A DNA stretch of 64,000 bases from assembly GCF_900447045.1 (NCBI RefSeq), contig NZ_UAWH01000016.1, forward strand, positions 240,028 through 304,027, written 5' to 3'. Source of the DNA: Clostridium paraputrificum (lineage in GTDB: Bacteria; Bacillota; Clostridia; Clostridiales; Clostridiaceae). Position 1 is the first letter of the stretch. Each line of letters starts with the position of its first letter. The notes beneath the pieces were generated by a model that made no database searches, had not been told where the DNA came from, and worked only from the letters and a program-made list of their open reading frames with translations. A program made the translations under genes and the position numbers. This document shows, piece after piece, positions 55,315 through 64,000 of this stretch.

Positions 55315-56025
55315 CTATTCCCCTTTAATTCTGTTTAAAATTTCAATGTAAGCTTCTTCTACGTTACCCATATCTCTTCTAAATCTATCTTTATCTAACT
55401 TTTCTCCTGTAGTTGCATCCCAGAATCTACATGTGTCTGGTGAAATTTCATCTGCTAAAACAATTTCTCCATTTGGAAGTTTACCAAATTCAATCTTAAA
55501 GTCTATTAAGTTAATATTTAACTTAGAGAAGAATTCCTTAAGTAAGTCATTTATTTTAGCTGTCATATCTAAAATTGTTTTAATTTCTTCAAAAGTTGCA
55601 GCTCCAATTGCTACTGCATGATAAGAGTTTATTAGTGGATCCCCTAATTCATCATCTTTATAAGAGAATTCAAACACTGTAGTCTTTAGCTTGTACCCTT
55701 CTTCAAGTCCTAATCTCTTAGCCATGCTTCCTGCTGCCACATTTCTTACTATAACTTCTAGTGGTACTATTTCAACTTTCTTACAAAGTTGTTCTCTGTC
55801 ATTTAGCTTCTTAACAAAGTGAGTCTTTATACCATTTTCATTTAACATTTCAAATATCATTGAAGTTATTGCATTGTTTAAGATACCCTTGTTATTTATT
55901 TGATCTTTCTTTTCTCCATTAAATGCTGTTGCATCATCTTTGTAATATACAATAACCTCTTCTGCATTTCCTGTAGCATAAATCTTCTTTGCTTTTCCTT
56001 CATACATCATTTCTAACTTTTCCAT
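55315..56025 (-). CDS. purC: SAICAR synthetase
   Basis: A 236-residue enzyme joining aspartate to [43 protein letters not shown] and [14 protein letters not shown] are family signatures. The start overlaps the purE stop by one base (TAATG type), so translation is coupled. Confidence 0.97.
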   Translation of the reverse strand: MEKLEMMYEGKAKKIYATGNAEEVIVYYKDDATAFNGEKKDQINNKGILNNAITSMIFEMLNENGIKTHFVKKLNDREQLCKKVEIVPLEVIVRNVAAGSMAKRLGLEEGYKLKTTVFEFSYKDDELGDPLINSYHAVAIGAATFEEIKTILDMTAKINDLLKEFFSKLNINLIDFKIEFGKLPNGEIVLADEISPDTCRFWDATTGEKLDKDRFRRDMGNVEEAYIEILNRIKGE

Positions 56026-56504
56026 TATAGTTCCACTCCTTCTCCATTTTCTTCTATAAACTTTCTTTTCATATTCATTCTAAAATCAACTAATTTTTCT
56101 TTAATCTCTGGATATTTTAATGATAGTATTTGCACTGCAAGCATCCCTGCATTGTAGCTATTATTAATTCCAACAGTTGCCACTGGAATTGACTTTGGCA
56201 TCTGTACAATTGATAATAATGCATCCATACCTTCAACTGCTGCCTTAACAGGAATTCCTATTACAGGTAAAGTAGTTTGTGATGCTATAACTCCTGGTAA
56301 ATGTGCTGCAAGACCTGCTCCTGCTATTATTACTTCGCAACCATCCTTTTCAATCTTTTCAATTGTTTCTGCTAACTTTTCTGGAACTCTATGAGCTGAT
56401 AAAATATAAGCCTTGTAATCTACTCCAAATTCTTTTAAGGCATTAGCTGCGCCCTTCATCACATCGGTATCTGACTTGCTACCAAAAAATATTGCTACCT
56501 TCAT
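56025..56504 (-). CDS. purE: N5-CAIR mutase
   Basis: A 159-residue class I Pur[27 protein letters not shown] with the catalytic histidine, [16 protein letters not shown] and [17 protein letters not shown] are diagnostic. It rearranges N5-CAIR to CAIR; no purK gene is adjacent, so N5-CAIR supply is encoded elsewhere or the class is AIR-carboxylase-like. First gene of the purE-D operon. The 131-base gap before it is very AT-rich with imperfect ATATAAATATA repeats and no terminator, so read-through from purL is possible. Confidence 0.95.
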   Translation of the reverse strand: MKVAIFFGSKSDTDVMKGAANALKEFGVDYKAYILSAHRVPEKLAETIEKIEKDGCEVIIAGAGLAAHLPGVIASQTTLPVIGIPVKAAVEGMDALLSIVQMPKSIPVATVGINNSYNAGMLAVQILSLKYPEIKEKLVDFRMNMKRKFIEENGEGVEL

Positions 56505-56635
56505 TTAAAATTCCCTCCTTAAGTTAATTAATAATCTATTACCTTCAACCAGCATTTTTCCTACATATTTATATAAATATATATTGGTATATTTATATAT
56601 TGTTTTATTTTTATATTTATATATTTCTAACCACT

Positions 56636-59600
56636 TTATTTTCTAAAGTAATTAACTCCTGATTTAAATATCTTTTGATCAAATTCTCCTGGAACATTTC
56701 TATATAAATTTTCTCCAATTCTTTCAGAGTGACCCATCTTACCTAAGATTCTTCCATCTCTGCTTGTAATACCTTCAACTCCTAACATTGATCCATTTGG
56801 ATTGTATGGCATATCTAATGATACTTCTCCATTAAAGTCAACATATTGAGTTGCTATCTGTCCATTCTCTTCAAGTTCCTTTAATAAACTTTCTGGTGCT
56901 ACAAATCTTCCTTCACCATGTGAAATTGCTACATTGTGAATATCTCCTGCATTTACTTCACTGAACCAAGGTGATTTAACTGAAGAAATTCTTGTTCTTA
57001 TTATTGAAGACATATGTCTATTAATATTGTTATAAGTTAATGTAGCCATATCTTCTTCGATATCTCTGATTTCACCATAAGGTACTAAACCTAACTTAAT
57101 TAATGCTTGGAAGCCATTACAGATACCTAACATTAATCCATCTCTATTATTTAAAATATCCATTACAGCATCTTTTATCTTTTCATTTCTAAATACTGTA
57201 GCTATGAATTTAGCTGATCCATCTGGCTCATCCCCTGCTGAGAATCCACCTGGAAGCATAATTATTTGAGCTGTTCTAATTTCTTTTTCTAATCTATCAA
57301 CTGATTCTATTAATGCTTCTTTATTTAAGTTTCTAATTAGAACTTGTACAACTTCTGCTCCTTCTTTTCTAAAGGCTCTTGCACAATCATCTTCACAGTT
57401 TGTTCCTGGGAATACTGGAATAACAACCTTTGGATGTTCTATTCTTTCCCTTGGTTTAGAAGTATTTCTTTCAGTATAAAGCTTTGATTCAACCTTTTCT
57501 TCCTTCTTCTCAGTACTTATCTTAAATACTCCATTTAATTTTTCTTCTATGGACTTTTCTAGTTCCTCAATTGTGAAGTCTATATCATAATCTCCTGAAA
57601 CTATTCTTTCTTCACTAATTGTTTCACCTACAACCTTAAAGCTTGTACCAGCAAATTCAGTTGGTACATCAACATTTCCCTCTACTTCTAGTAAAAGTGT
57701 TCCATAGTTTAATCCAAACAACTCTTCTACAGTTAAATTAGAGAACTTAGCACCTATTCTATTTCCTAAAGACATCTTTGTAAGTGCTTCTGCTGCTCCA
57801 CCAAACTTTAATGAAGAAGCTGATATAACCTTTTTATCTCCTATTAGTGAATATAATACTTCTAAGTTCTTTTTGAACTTATCCATATCTATTGTTCCAT
57901 CACTTAATTTTTCACTCATAAGAAGAACTAATTTTGACCCAATCTTCTTAAATTCTGGTGAAATAATTCTCTCTGCCTTTTCATAACCCACAGCGAAAGA
58001 TACTAATGTTGGTGGTACATCTATATCATCAAATGTTCCTGACATTGAGTCCTTACCACCTATTGCTGGTATTCCTAAATCTACTTGTGCTTTATATGCC
58101 CCTAACAATGCTGCAAATGGTTTTCCCCATCTTTCAGCCTTCTTACCTAATCTCTCAAAATATTCTTGGAATGTAAGTCTAACTTTTCTGTAATCTCCAC
58201 CCATAGCTGCTATCTTAGTAATTGATTCAATTACTGAATAGAATGCCATGTGGAAAGGACTCCAAGTACCTAAGTTAGGATTATATCCAAATGTCATAAG
58301 TGAAGCATCCTTTGACTCTCCATTCATAACTGGAATCTTAGCTGCCATACCTTCTGAAGGAGTTTTTGAATACTTACCTCCAAATGGCATAAGTACTGAT
58401 CTTGCCCCTATTGTTGAGTCAAATCTTTCAACTAATCCTTGTTGTGATGCAATATTTAAATCCTTTAAATTTTCAAGCCACTTATCTTTAACGTTAACTG
58501 TTCCAACATTGTATGGGTAATTTTCTGGTGCTACTACCTTTACATCTGTAACTTGAGTTGCTCCATTTGTGTCTAAGAAGCTTCTATGAATATCTACTAT
58601 TTTATTGCCTCTCCAGTACATTCTTAACCTTTCATTATCAGTAACCTCTGCAACGACTGTAGATTCTAAGTTTTCCTCTTCAGCAAACTTCATAAATCTT
58701 TCTACATCCTTAGCTTCTACTACAACAGCCATTCTTTCTTGAGATTCTGATACTGCAAGTTCTGTTCCATCTAACCCTTCATATTTCTTTGGAACCTTAT
58801 CTAAATCTATATCTAACCCTCTGCATAATTCTCCAATTGCAACTGATACTCCACCTGCACCAAAGTCATTACATCTCTTAATCATCTTTGCTGCTTCTGG
58901 AATTCTAAATAACCTTTGAAGCTTTCTTTCTGTAGGTGCATTACCTTTTTGAACCTCTGCCCCACAAGTATTTATTGATTCTGTAGTATGTTCCTTTGAT
59001 GAACCTGTTGCTCCACCAACACCATCTCTACCAGTTCTACCACCTAATAGGATAACAACATCTCCTAAGGTAGGTTCTTCTCTAACTACATTTTCCTTAG
59101 GTGCTGCTGCAATTACTGCACCAACTTCCATTCTCTTTGCTACATAGTCTGGATGATAAACCTCTGCAACTTCTCCTGTTGCAAGACCTATTTGGTTACC
59201 ATATGAGCTATATCCATGTGCTGCTCCTAGTGTAATAGTTCTTTGTGGTAATTTTCCCTTTAAAGTTTTTTCTACAGGAACTGTTGGATCTGCTGAACCT
59301 GTAACCCTCATTGCTTGGTATACATAAGTTCTTCCTGATAATGGATCTCTTATTGCTCCACCTAAACAAGTAGCAGCTCCACCAAAAGGTTCTATTTCAG
59401 TTGGATGGTTATGTGTTTCGTTTTTAAACATTAAAAGATATTTTTCAATTCCTTTATCTGTTTCAACATCTATATTTATTGAGCATGCATTTATTTCTTC
59501 AGATACATCTAAATCCTCTAACATGCCCTTCTTTCTCATTTCCTTAACTAGGATACATGCTATATCCATAAGGGTTTCATTTCTATCTGTATTTTCTCCA

Positions 59601-60391
59601 TATACAAAATTTCTTGACTTAATGTAAGCATCATAAGCTTTTACTATAGGAGTTGTATATTTATTTTCTTCAATTTCTACTTTTTCTATTTTTGTTGAGA
59701 ATGTTGTATGTCTGCAATGGTCTGACCAATAAGTATCAATAACCTTTACTTCAGTAATGCTAGGGTCTCTCTTTTCTTCATTTTTAAAGTATTCTTGAAT
59801 CATCTTTAAATCATCAATGCTCATTGCAAGGCCTTGTTCACTATGGAACTCTTTTAAAGCTTCAAGATTTCTTTCATTAAACCCTTCTAAGATTTGAACA
59901 TCATTAGGAATGCTAAGTTGTGTATCTATAGTTCTATCATCTATAGCAACTTCTTTAGAATCAACAGAATTTATATAATAGTTTTTAACTCTCTCTACAT
60001 CATTATCTGATAAATCTCCCTTTAAAATTATAACCTTTGAAGATTTTACTTCTACTCTATCTCCACTAGTTAATAATTGAAAACATTGAGATGCTGAATC
60101 TGCTCTTTGATCGTATTGACCTGGTAGATACTCTACTCCAAAAGCAATATCTCCTTTTTCAAGTGGTAATGTTTCTTCATATACCCTATCTACAGTTAAT
60201 TCAGAAAATATAGTATTTAATGCTTTTTTATAATACTCTTCTGAAACTGCCCCTAAAATATATTTGTTAATAACTCTTACTTCTTGTAGGTTGTCCATTC
60301 TTAAATTGCTCTTAAAGTCACTCAATAAACTTTGTGCTTCTACGTCAAAACCTTTTTTCTTTTCAACGAATACACATCTGATATTCATCAT
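56636..60391 (-). CDS. purL: Phosphoribosylformylglycinamidine synthase, single-chain large form
   Basis: A 1,251-residue fused enzyme: synthetase part (about 1-980, with KNETHNHPTEIEPFGGAATCLGG, the ATP region) and a C-terminal glutaminase (about 985-1251, with FPGTNCEDD, PGGFSAGDE and the catalytic cysteine in LGICNGFQAL, then GEGRF histidine). It converts FGAR to FGAM with glutamine. Clostridia use this fused type instead of PurL-PurQ-PurS. The start follows GGAGGTATTTAA. It lies upstream of purE on the same strand. Confidence 0.97.
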   Translation of the reverse strand: MMNIRCVFVEKKKGFDVEAQSLLSDFKSNLRMDNLQEVRVINKYILGAVSEEYYKKALNTIFSELTVDRVYEETLPLEKGDIAFGVEYLPGQYDQRADSASQCFQLLTSGDRVEVKSSKVIILKGDLSDNDVERVKNYYINSVDSKEVAIDDRTIDTQLSIPNDVQILEGFNERNLEALKEFHSEQGLAMSIDDLKMIQEYFKNEEKRDPSITEVKVIDTYWSDHCRHTTFSTKIEKVEIEENKYTTPIVKAYDAYIKSRNFVYGENTDRNETLMDIACILVKEMRKKGMLEDLDVSEEINACSINIDVETDKGIEKYLLMFKNETHNHPTEIEPFGGAATCLGGAIRDPLSGRTYVYQAMRVTGSADPTVPVEKTLKGKLPQRTITLGAAHGYSSYGNQIGLATGEVAEVYHPDYVAKRMEVGAVIAAAPKENVVREEPTLGDVVILLGGRTGRDGVGGATGSSKEHTTESINTCGAEVQKGNAPTERKLQRLFRIPEAAKMIKRCNDFGAGGVSVAIGELCRGLDIDLDKVPKKYEGLDGTELAVSESQERMAVVVEAKDVERFMKFAEEENLESTVVAEVTDNERLRMYWRGNKIVDIHRSFLDTNGATQVTDVKVVAPENYPYNVGTVNVKDKWLENLKDLNIASQQGLVERFDSTIGARSVLMPFGGKYSKTPSEGMAAKIPVMNGESKDASLMTFGYNPNLGTWSPFHMAFYSVIESITKIAAMGGDYRKVRLTFQEYFERLGKKAERWGKPFAALLGAYKAQVDLGIPAIGGKDSMSGTFDDIDVPPTLVSFAVGYEKAERIISPEFKKIGSKLVLLMSEKLSDGTIDMDKFKKNLEVLYSLIGDKKVISASSLKFGGAAEALTKMSLGNRIGAKFSNLTVEELFGLNYGTLLLEVEGNVDVPTEFAGTSFKVVGETISEERIVSGDYDIDFTIEELEKSIEEKLNGVFKISTEKKEEKVESKLYTERNTSKPRERIEHPKVVIPVFPGTNCEDDCARAFRKEGAEVVQVLIRNLNKEALIESVDRLEKEIRTAQIIMLPGGFSAGDEPDGSAKFIATVFRNEKIKDAVMDILNNRDGLMLGICNGFQALIKLGLVPYGEIRDIEEDMATLTYNNINRHMSSIIRTRISSVKSPWFSEVNAGDIHNVAISHGEGRFVAPESLLKELEENGQIATQYVDFNGEVSLDMPYNPNGSMLGVEGITSRDGRILGKMGHSERIGENLYRNVPGEFDQKIFKSGVNYFRK

Positions 60392-60420
60392 TTAAATACC
60401 TCCACCCATTAATTGTCATA

Positions 60421-60585
60421 CCGAATATTATATCTAAATTTTATTTTATCCTTCGTATTTATATTTTAAGATTAACACTCCTTGTATCTATTGTCAATAT
60501 TAACTATAGTTATAAATAACAATATTCGTATATGTCCGTATATTTATATACAACTTACTTTTTAACATACGTATACACGAATGTT
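60421..60585. promoter_or_regulatory. Cluster of CGAAT(A/G)TT boxes upstream of purL
   Basis: CGAATATT occurs at 60422-60429 (plus) and 60521-60528 (minus), and CGAATGTT at 60578-60585 (plus), in otherwise CG-poor DNA around the purL promoter. The CGAA core and following AT resemble Bacillus-type PurR boxes (CCGAACATT). Spacing does not match the canonical pair, so PurR control is tentative. Confidence 0.35.
60469..60497 (-). promoter_or_regulatory. Sigma-A promoter of purL
   Basis: Minus-strand TTGACA (60492-60497), 17-base spacer, TAATCT (60469-60474), about 80 bases upstream of the purL start. Confidence 0.6.
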
Positions 60586-60623
60586 TACTTCTATATTTTT
60601 ATAAAAGCATAACCTTTATGTAC

Positions 60624-60652
60624 AAAAAAATACCGATAGCTACAACTACCGG
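60624..60652 (-). terminator. Terminator on the minus strand between speD and purL
   Basis: Stem CCGGTAG/CTATCGG (60646-60652, 60633-60639) followed by TATTTTTTT. It lies well upstream of the purL promoter and on the strand opposite speD, so it must end some other transcript starting in 60660-60760, possibly a small RNA. Preceding sequence has an ACCTTTTAGGT mini-hairpin. Confidence 0.7.
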
Positions 60653-60735
60653 CAAAGAAACCTACGCAACCTAAAAGGTCATTTATATTATTATCTAAGA
60701 ATCTAATACATATTCACATTATTAATAAATATTTA

Positions 60736-60763
60736 TTGACAAAACAAACCATCTATGTATACT
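60736..60763 (+). promoter_or_regulatory. Sigma-A promoter of speD-speE
   Basis: TTGACA (60736-60741), 16-base spacer, TATACT (60758-60763); an 18-base spacing to TACTAT is also possible. About 115 bases of leader follow. Confidence 0.7.
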
Positions 60764-60795
60764 ATATCTTGTGAAGTTTAATATTGTTTAACTTT

Positions 60796-60816
60796 AAGTT
60801 TAGTTTAACTAAACTT
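60796..60816 (+). promoter_or_regulatory. Palindrome in the speD leader
   Basis: Arms AAGTTTAGTT and AACTAAACTT around one base, then TTTT. It may be an operator near the transcription start or a weak early terminator controlling speD. Confidence 0.4.
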
Positions 60817-60883
60817 TTGCGAAATTTTTTCATAATTTTTCTTACCTATCCTAAGGGAAATATAAAATTAAGGGGGTTTTAAA

Positions 60884-61297
60884 TTGAAACTTGAACAGTT
60901 AGGAAGACATATCTTAGTAGAGTTTTATAATTGTGATTCTAATATTTTAGGGAATCACGAAAAAATTGAAAAAATTATGTGTGAAGCAGCAATTAAGTCA
61001 AACGCAACCATAGTAACTAGTTGTTTTCACAAATTTAATCCTTGGGGAGTAAGTGGAGCTGTAATTATACAAGAGTCACACTTAACAATCCATACATGGC
61101 CTGAATATGGATATGCATCAGTAGATCTATACACTTGTGGAGATTCAGTTAATCCATGGATAGGCTTTGATTATCTCGAAAAAGAATTATGCTCTGAGAG
61201 AAGTGAGTCAACAGAAGTTGCAAGAGGCATGGTAGAAAAAATCAAAAATTTTTCCAACACAACTTTTGAACAAGTAACTCATAAACCAACAGCTTAG
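60884..61297 (+). CDS. speD: S-adenosylmethionine decarboxylase proenzyme
   Basis: A 137-residue class 1B enzyme. The proenzyme cleaves itself at QESHLTIHTWPE, between glutamate and serine, to make the pyruvoyl group; the histidine in LTIHTWPE and the cysteine in DLYTCGD complete the active site. It supplies decarboxylated SAM for spermidine synthesis. The start is TTG at 60884, supported by AAGGGGG. Followed after 13 bases by speE. Confidence 0.95.
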   Translation: MKLEQLGRHILVEFYNCDSNILGNHEKIEKIMCEAAIKSNATIVTSCFHKFNPWGVSGAVIIQESHLTIHTWPEYGYASVDLYTCGDSVNPWIGFDYLEKELCSERSESTEVARGMVEKIKNFSNTTFEQVTHKPTA

Positions 61298-61310
61298 AAA
61301 GGAGAACAAT

Positions 61311-62153
61311 ATGGAACTTTGGTACACAGAGAATCAAACAGATAATGTTAAATTTTCAATGAGAGTAAAGAAAACTCTTTATTCTAAAAAGAGTCAATTT
61401 CAACAAATTGATGTAATAGACACCTATGATTTTGGAAGAGTCCTTGTAATTGATGGATGGACTATGATTACTGAAAAAGATGAATTTATATATCACGAAA
61501 TGATAACTCATGTTCCTATAATGGTAAATAAAGATATAAAAAATGTTTTAGTAATAGGAGCCGGAGATGGTGGTACAGTTCGTGAACTTACTAGATTTAA
61601 TTCAATCGAAAGAATAGATATGGTTGAACTTGATGAAGAAGTGGTTAAAGCCGCAAGGGAATATTTACCTTTTACTTCTTGTAAATTAGATGATCCTAGA
61701 GTTAACCTATATTTTCAAGATGGAATAAAGTTTGTAGAAAACAAAAAAAATCTTTATGACTTAATAATAGTTGATTCTACAGACCCTATAGGACCTGGTG
61801 AAGGTTTGTTTACAAGAGAATTCTATAAAAATTGCTATGAGTCATTAACAGATAAAGGTATTCTTGTTAATCAAGGAGAAAGTCCATATTATGATATGAA
61901 TAAGAAGGAAATGAAAAGATCCAACGAGAAGTTGAAAGATATATTTCCAATCTGTGAAGTATATCAATATATGATTCCAACTTATCCTTCTGGCTATTGG
62001 TTCTTTGGATTTGCTTCAAAAAAGCTTCATCCAGTTAATGATTTTGATGAAGAATTTTATAACAGCTTAAACTTAAAAGATAGATATTATAACAAAGACG
62101 TACATAAAGCATCCTTCGCTTTACCAAACTACGTTAAAGAGTTATTAAAATAA
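61311..62153 (+). CDS. speE: Spermidine synthase
   Basis: A 280-residue aminopropyltransferase. VLVIGAGDGGTVREL is the SAM-binding motif, VDSTDPIGPGEGLFTREFY holds the catalytic aspartate, and YIPTYPSGYW-like MIPTYPSGYWFFGFASK is the C-terminal signature. It joins the aminopropyl group from SpeD's product to putrescine. No ornithine or agmatine enzyme gene is adjacent, so putrescine is made or imported by genes elsewhere. Confidence 0.96.
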   Translation: MELWYTENQTDNVKFSMRVKKTLYSKKSQFQQIDVIDTYDFGRVLVIDGWTMITEKDEFIYHEMITHVPIMVNKDIKNVLVIGAGDGGTVRELTRFNSIERIDMVELDEEVVKAAREYLPFTSCKLDDPRVNLYFQDGIKFVENKKNLYDLIIVDSTDPIGPGEGLFTREFYKNCYESLTDKGILVNQGESPYYDMNKKEMKRSNEKLKDIFPICEVYQYMIPTYPSGYWFFGFASKKLHPVNDFDEEFYNSLNLKDRYYNKDVHKASFALPNYVKELLK

Positions 62154-62157
62154 TATT

Positions 62158-62203
62158 GGAGCTATCGCATTAGCAATTAAAAAAATTAGCTAGCGATAGC
62201 TCC
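62158..62203 (+). terminator. Terminator after speE
   Basis: Perfect 11-base arms GGAGCTATCGC (62158-62168) and GCGATAGCTCC (62193-62203), then TTTTA. Confidence 0.88.
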
Positions 62204-62296
62204 TTTTATGTATTTCATTAAAAGTTATTGTGTATTTCAAATTATACTTTATCTAAAGCAAAACTCATTGAACACCGCATTTTTACTATAACTTCT

Positions 62297-62330
62297 TAAG
62301 TTCTTAAGTTCTTAAAAACTTAAGAACTTA
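62297..62330. repeat. 14-base inverted repeat built of TTAAGTTC units
   Basis: Perfect arms 62297-62310 and 62317-62330 built from repeated TTAAGTTC units, downstream of the convergent exonuclease gene stop. Probably its 3' end or terminator; it lacks a U-run on the minus strand. Confidence 0.55.
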
Positions 62331-62373
62331 TATTTTCGCCTATATTTTTAATATTAATCCATCCTCTCTTGCT

Positions 62374-63267
62374 TTAATAGAGTACTCTTCCCTCAATCCT
62401 CTTGTCAAACCTACTCCATTCACCTTTTCCAATTCCTTCTCCAATTATATCTAACTTATTCATAGTTGCATCAACATAATCAGCATAATGTACTACATAA
62501 GATTCTACAGTTCTTGGTTGAACAGGGGAACCAAACTCCAATTTACCATGATGTTGTACAATAATTCCTTTTATTCTATTCTTAAAATCCTCACTAAAAT
62601 CTAATTCACTTTCTACAAAAGCTTTTTCAATCATGGTTACTCCCATTACAATATGTCCTTGAAGACTTCCTGTTGTTGTATATGAAAATGGTCCATCATA
62701 ATTCATCTCATAGACTTTCCCTATATCATGTAGCTTTGCCCCTAATATTGCAATCTCTTTGTATTTTATATCATATCTATAAGCTAAAGTTTTAGCTAAA
62801 TACATAACGTTTAATGTATGTTCAGCTAAACCTCCTAAATAGTTATGATGATTATATACTCCTCCTATTGCTTTTTTAAATTTACTTACAAAATTCTCAT
62901 TCTTAAAGAAATAATCATTTAACGCCTTACCTTCTTCTGATGTTACTTCTTCTTTTGTCATATTTTCTAATTCATTCATTATGTCATTAATAGGTCTTTT
63001 TACTGTAGGTAAATAATCTTCAATGTTATATTCTTTAACACATTCAACTTTATCAGGTTTAAAGGGCTCTCCGTAATGCCCCTTTAATAGAACAACATCC
63101 CCTTCATTTAATAAAACATCTGAAGAAAACAAACATTTTATCTCTTTATATTTATCACCTGCATAGGCCCAAAGCATATTCTCATTTCTATCTAAAATTT
63201 TGTTTATCATAAGGGAAACTTCTATTTTTTCTCCCCATTTACATTCTTTTAAACTTTTCTTTCCCAT
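62374..63267 (-). CDS. YhaM-type 3'-5' exoribonuclease (OB fold plus HD domain)
   Basis: A 297-residue protein. The N-terminal OB-like domain (about 10-85) is followed by an HD phosphohydrolase domain with GGLAEHTLNVM, AKLHDIGK and VQHHGKLEFGSP metal ligands. Matches the YhaM/CBF1 family of 3'-5' exonucleases that trim single-stranded RNA. I choose ATG 63267, preceded by GGATGGTG; the longer frame from 63321 adds a segment lying over the terminator-leader region. Confidence 0.88.
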   Translation of the reverse strand: MGKKSLKECKWGEKIEVSLMINKILDRNENMLWAYAGDKYKEIKCLFSSDVLLNEGDVVLLKGHYGEPFKPDKVECVKEYNIEDYLPTVKRPINDIMNELENMTKEEVTSEEGKALNDYFFKNENFVSKFKKAIGGVYNHHNYLGGLAEHTLNVMYLAKTLAYRYDIKYKEIAILGAKLHDIGKVYEMNYDGPFSYTTTGSLQGHIVMGVTMIEKAFVESELDFSEDFKNRIKGIIVQHHGKLEFGSPVQPRTVESYVVHYADYVDATMNKLDIIGEGIGKGEWSRFDKRIEGRVLY

Positions 63268-63319
63268 TATATACACCATCCTTACCAACTTAGTATGGAT
63301 ATTTAAATAAAAATAATAC

Positions 63320-63347
63320 AAAAAAGGCCAGCCATTTCTGACTGCCC
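63320..63347 (-). terminator. Terminator after the ABC-2 permease gene
   Basis: Arms 63326-63334 and 63339-63347 (with G-U pairs), followed by TTTTTT on the minus strand. Confidence 0.7.
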
Positions 63348-63356
63348 TAAATATTT

Positions 63357-64000
63357 TTATATTTTTATTCCTCTTCTTACTGATAATATTATGGATACAA
63401 TACCAATTATACCTATTATTAAAGGAATAGCAGGTATTCCTATAGAAAACATCTTTAAATAATCTTGTTCATACCCTGTTGTTGTAACTAAAAATATTAC
63501 TATTGAAAATCCAGTTAAAGCCTTTGTAGATTTTTTAACCATTCCTACATATAGTGGAATAAAGGCTATAAATGAAAAACATAAATCATTATAGATAGTC
63601 ATAACAATACATTCTTTTAATTCTGAAAACATTAAAGAAGCACTTGCAAAATTAAAACTTACAGCTATAAATGAAGAAACAATTATTGATATTACTTGTC
63701 CCAAGATAGTTGCCGCTAAAATAGAAAGCCAAACTAATATAATCTTACTCACCAAAAATTTCACCTTATTAACTCCGCAAGTAAATGGTATATTAATAGT
63801 TCCCTTTTCGTATTCATCTATAATAGCCCTATTTAATAATTGTCCCCCAATTATTATCATTACACCTCTGTACAAAACCTCGATTATTCCTGGAACTCCA
63901 TCATAAGAAAAAGGATTAACACTAATTCCTAAAGTTTTGTTAGATACATTTATGCTATAGTAAAAGTAAATTCCTAATATTGTTATTACTGACACAATAG
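63357..64000 (-). CDS. ABC-2 type transporter permease, 5' end cut by window edge
   Basis: The open frame continues off the right edge; the GTG at 63995 is not a supported start. About 214 residues are visible with five or six membrane segments. IDEYEKGTINIPFTCGVNKVKFLVSKIILVW is the coupling region usual for ABC-2 permeases of the EcsB/BceB-like lantibiotic or drug export type. The first membrane helix is at least partly missing. An ATPase gene is expected upstream, outside the window. Confidence 0.82.
   Translation of the reverse strand, partial: IVSVITILGIYFYYSINVSNKTLGISVNPFSYDGVPGIIEVLYRGVMIIIGGQLLNRAIIDEYEKGTINIPFTCGVNKVKFLVSKIILVWLSILAATILGQVISIIVSSFIAVSFNFASASLMFSELKECIVMTIYNDLCFSFIAFIPLYVGMVKKSTKALTGFSIVIFLVTTTGYEQDYLKMFSIGIPAIPLIIGIIGIVSIILSVRRGIKI

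Noticed and set aside
56505..56635. Promoter or riboswitch between purL and purE
   Set aside because: Only AT-rich imperfect ATATAAATATA repeats are seen; no hexamer pair stands out from the background.
60392..60883. Purine (guanine/adenine) riboswitch or c-di-GMP riboswitch upstream of purL or speD
   Set aside because: Fragments such as GGCAAA and ACGCAA on the plus strand, or TAGGTTTC on the minus strand, resemble parts of these aptamers but the required order and stems are absent.

Overview
The window is low-GC, AT-rich Firmicute DNA with strong GGAGG-type ribosome sites. Gene content (clostridial Hcp, PolC, single-chain PurL, Cys-type sulfatase, an M-box before mgtE) points to Clostridium, most likely C. 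perfringens; that is an inference from content, not from a search. Most genes lie on the minus strand. The only plus-strand genes are a small HTH gene, a DEAD-box helicase, a GntR regulator and speD-speE. I saw no rRNA, tRNA, CRISPR array or intact insertion sequence.

Layout. 1-7.7 kb: a cut-off SulP anion transporter, a zinc ribbon protein, an FxLYD lipoprotein, a membrane Ser/Thr kinase divergent from an HTH protein, mgtE behind an M-box Mg2+ riboswitch and a 34-codon leader ORF, truA and a methyltransferase. 7.8-15.5 kb: a beta-glucoside-type PTS operon (EIIB, EIIC, MupG/DUF871, EIIA, 6-phospho-beta-glucosidase) with a sigma-54 promoter. A LevR-type sigma-54 activator and a second EIIB lie just upstream. 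15.5-25.3 kb: DEAD-box helicase, hcp, a CHAP protein, a MerR-methyltransferase fusion, an ArsR-NifX fusion, an ECF sigma factor with a DUF4179 partner, and a patatin-like lipase.

25.4-34.8 kb: an MBOAT/DHHW O-acyl-transfer pair with a DUF4358 lipoprotein, a YjeM-like amino acid permease and polC. 34.9-49.1 kb: the most interesting accessory locus. It holds a 1,871-residue surface enzyme (carbohydrate-binding-like repeats, Big2, GH123/DUF4091-like, LamG-like, sialidase-like, FIVAR, sorting tail), a TauE/SafE permease, a cytoplasmic Cys-type sulfatase, an RDD protein, a glucose/GlcNAc-type PTS (EIIA and EIIBC), a DUF3604/PHP protein and a second NanE-like epimerase, with a divergent GntR regulator. 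Together they suggest capture of a sulfated amino sugar or sialylated host glycan fragment: cleavage outside, PTS import, removal of sulfate inside, sulfate export, and epimerisation into amino sugar metabolism.

49.4-60.4 kb: the purine pathway genes purL, then purE-C-F-M-N-H-D in tight or overlapping order. 60.7-62.2 kb: divergent spermidine genes speD-speE. 62.3-64 kb: a YhaM-type 3'-5' exonuclease and an ABC-2 permease cut by the right edge. Intrinsic terminators separate most units.
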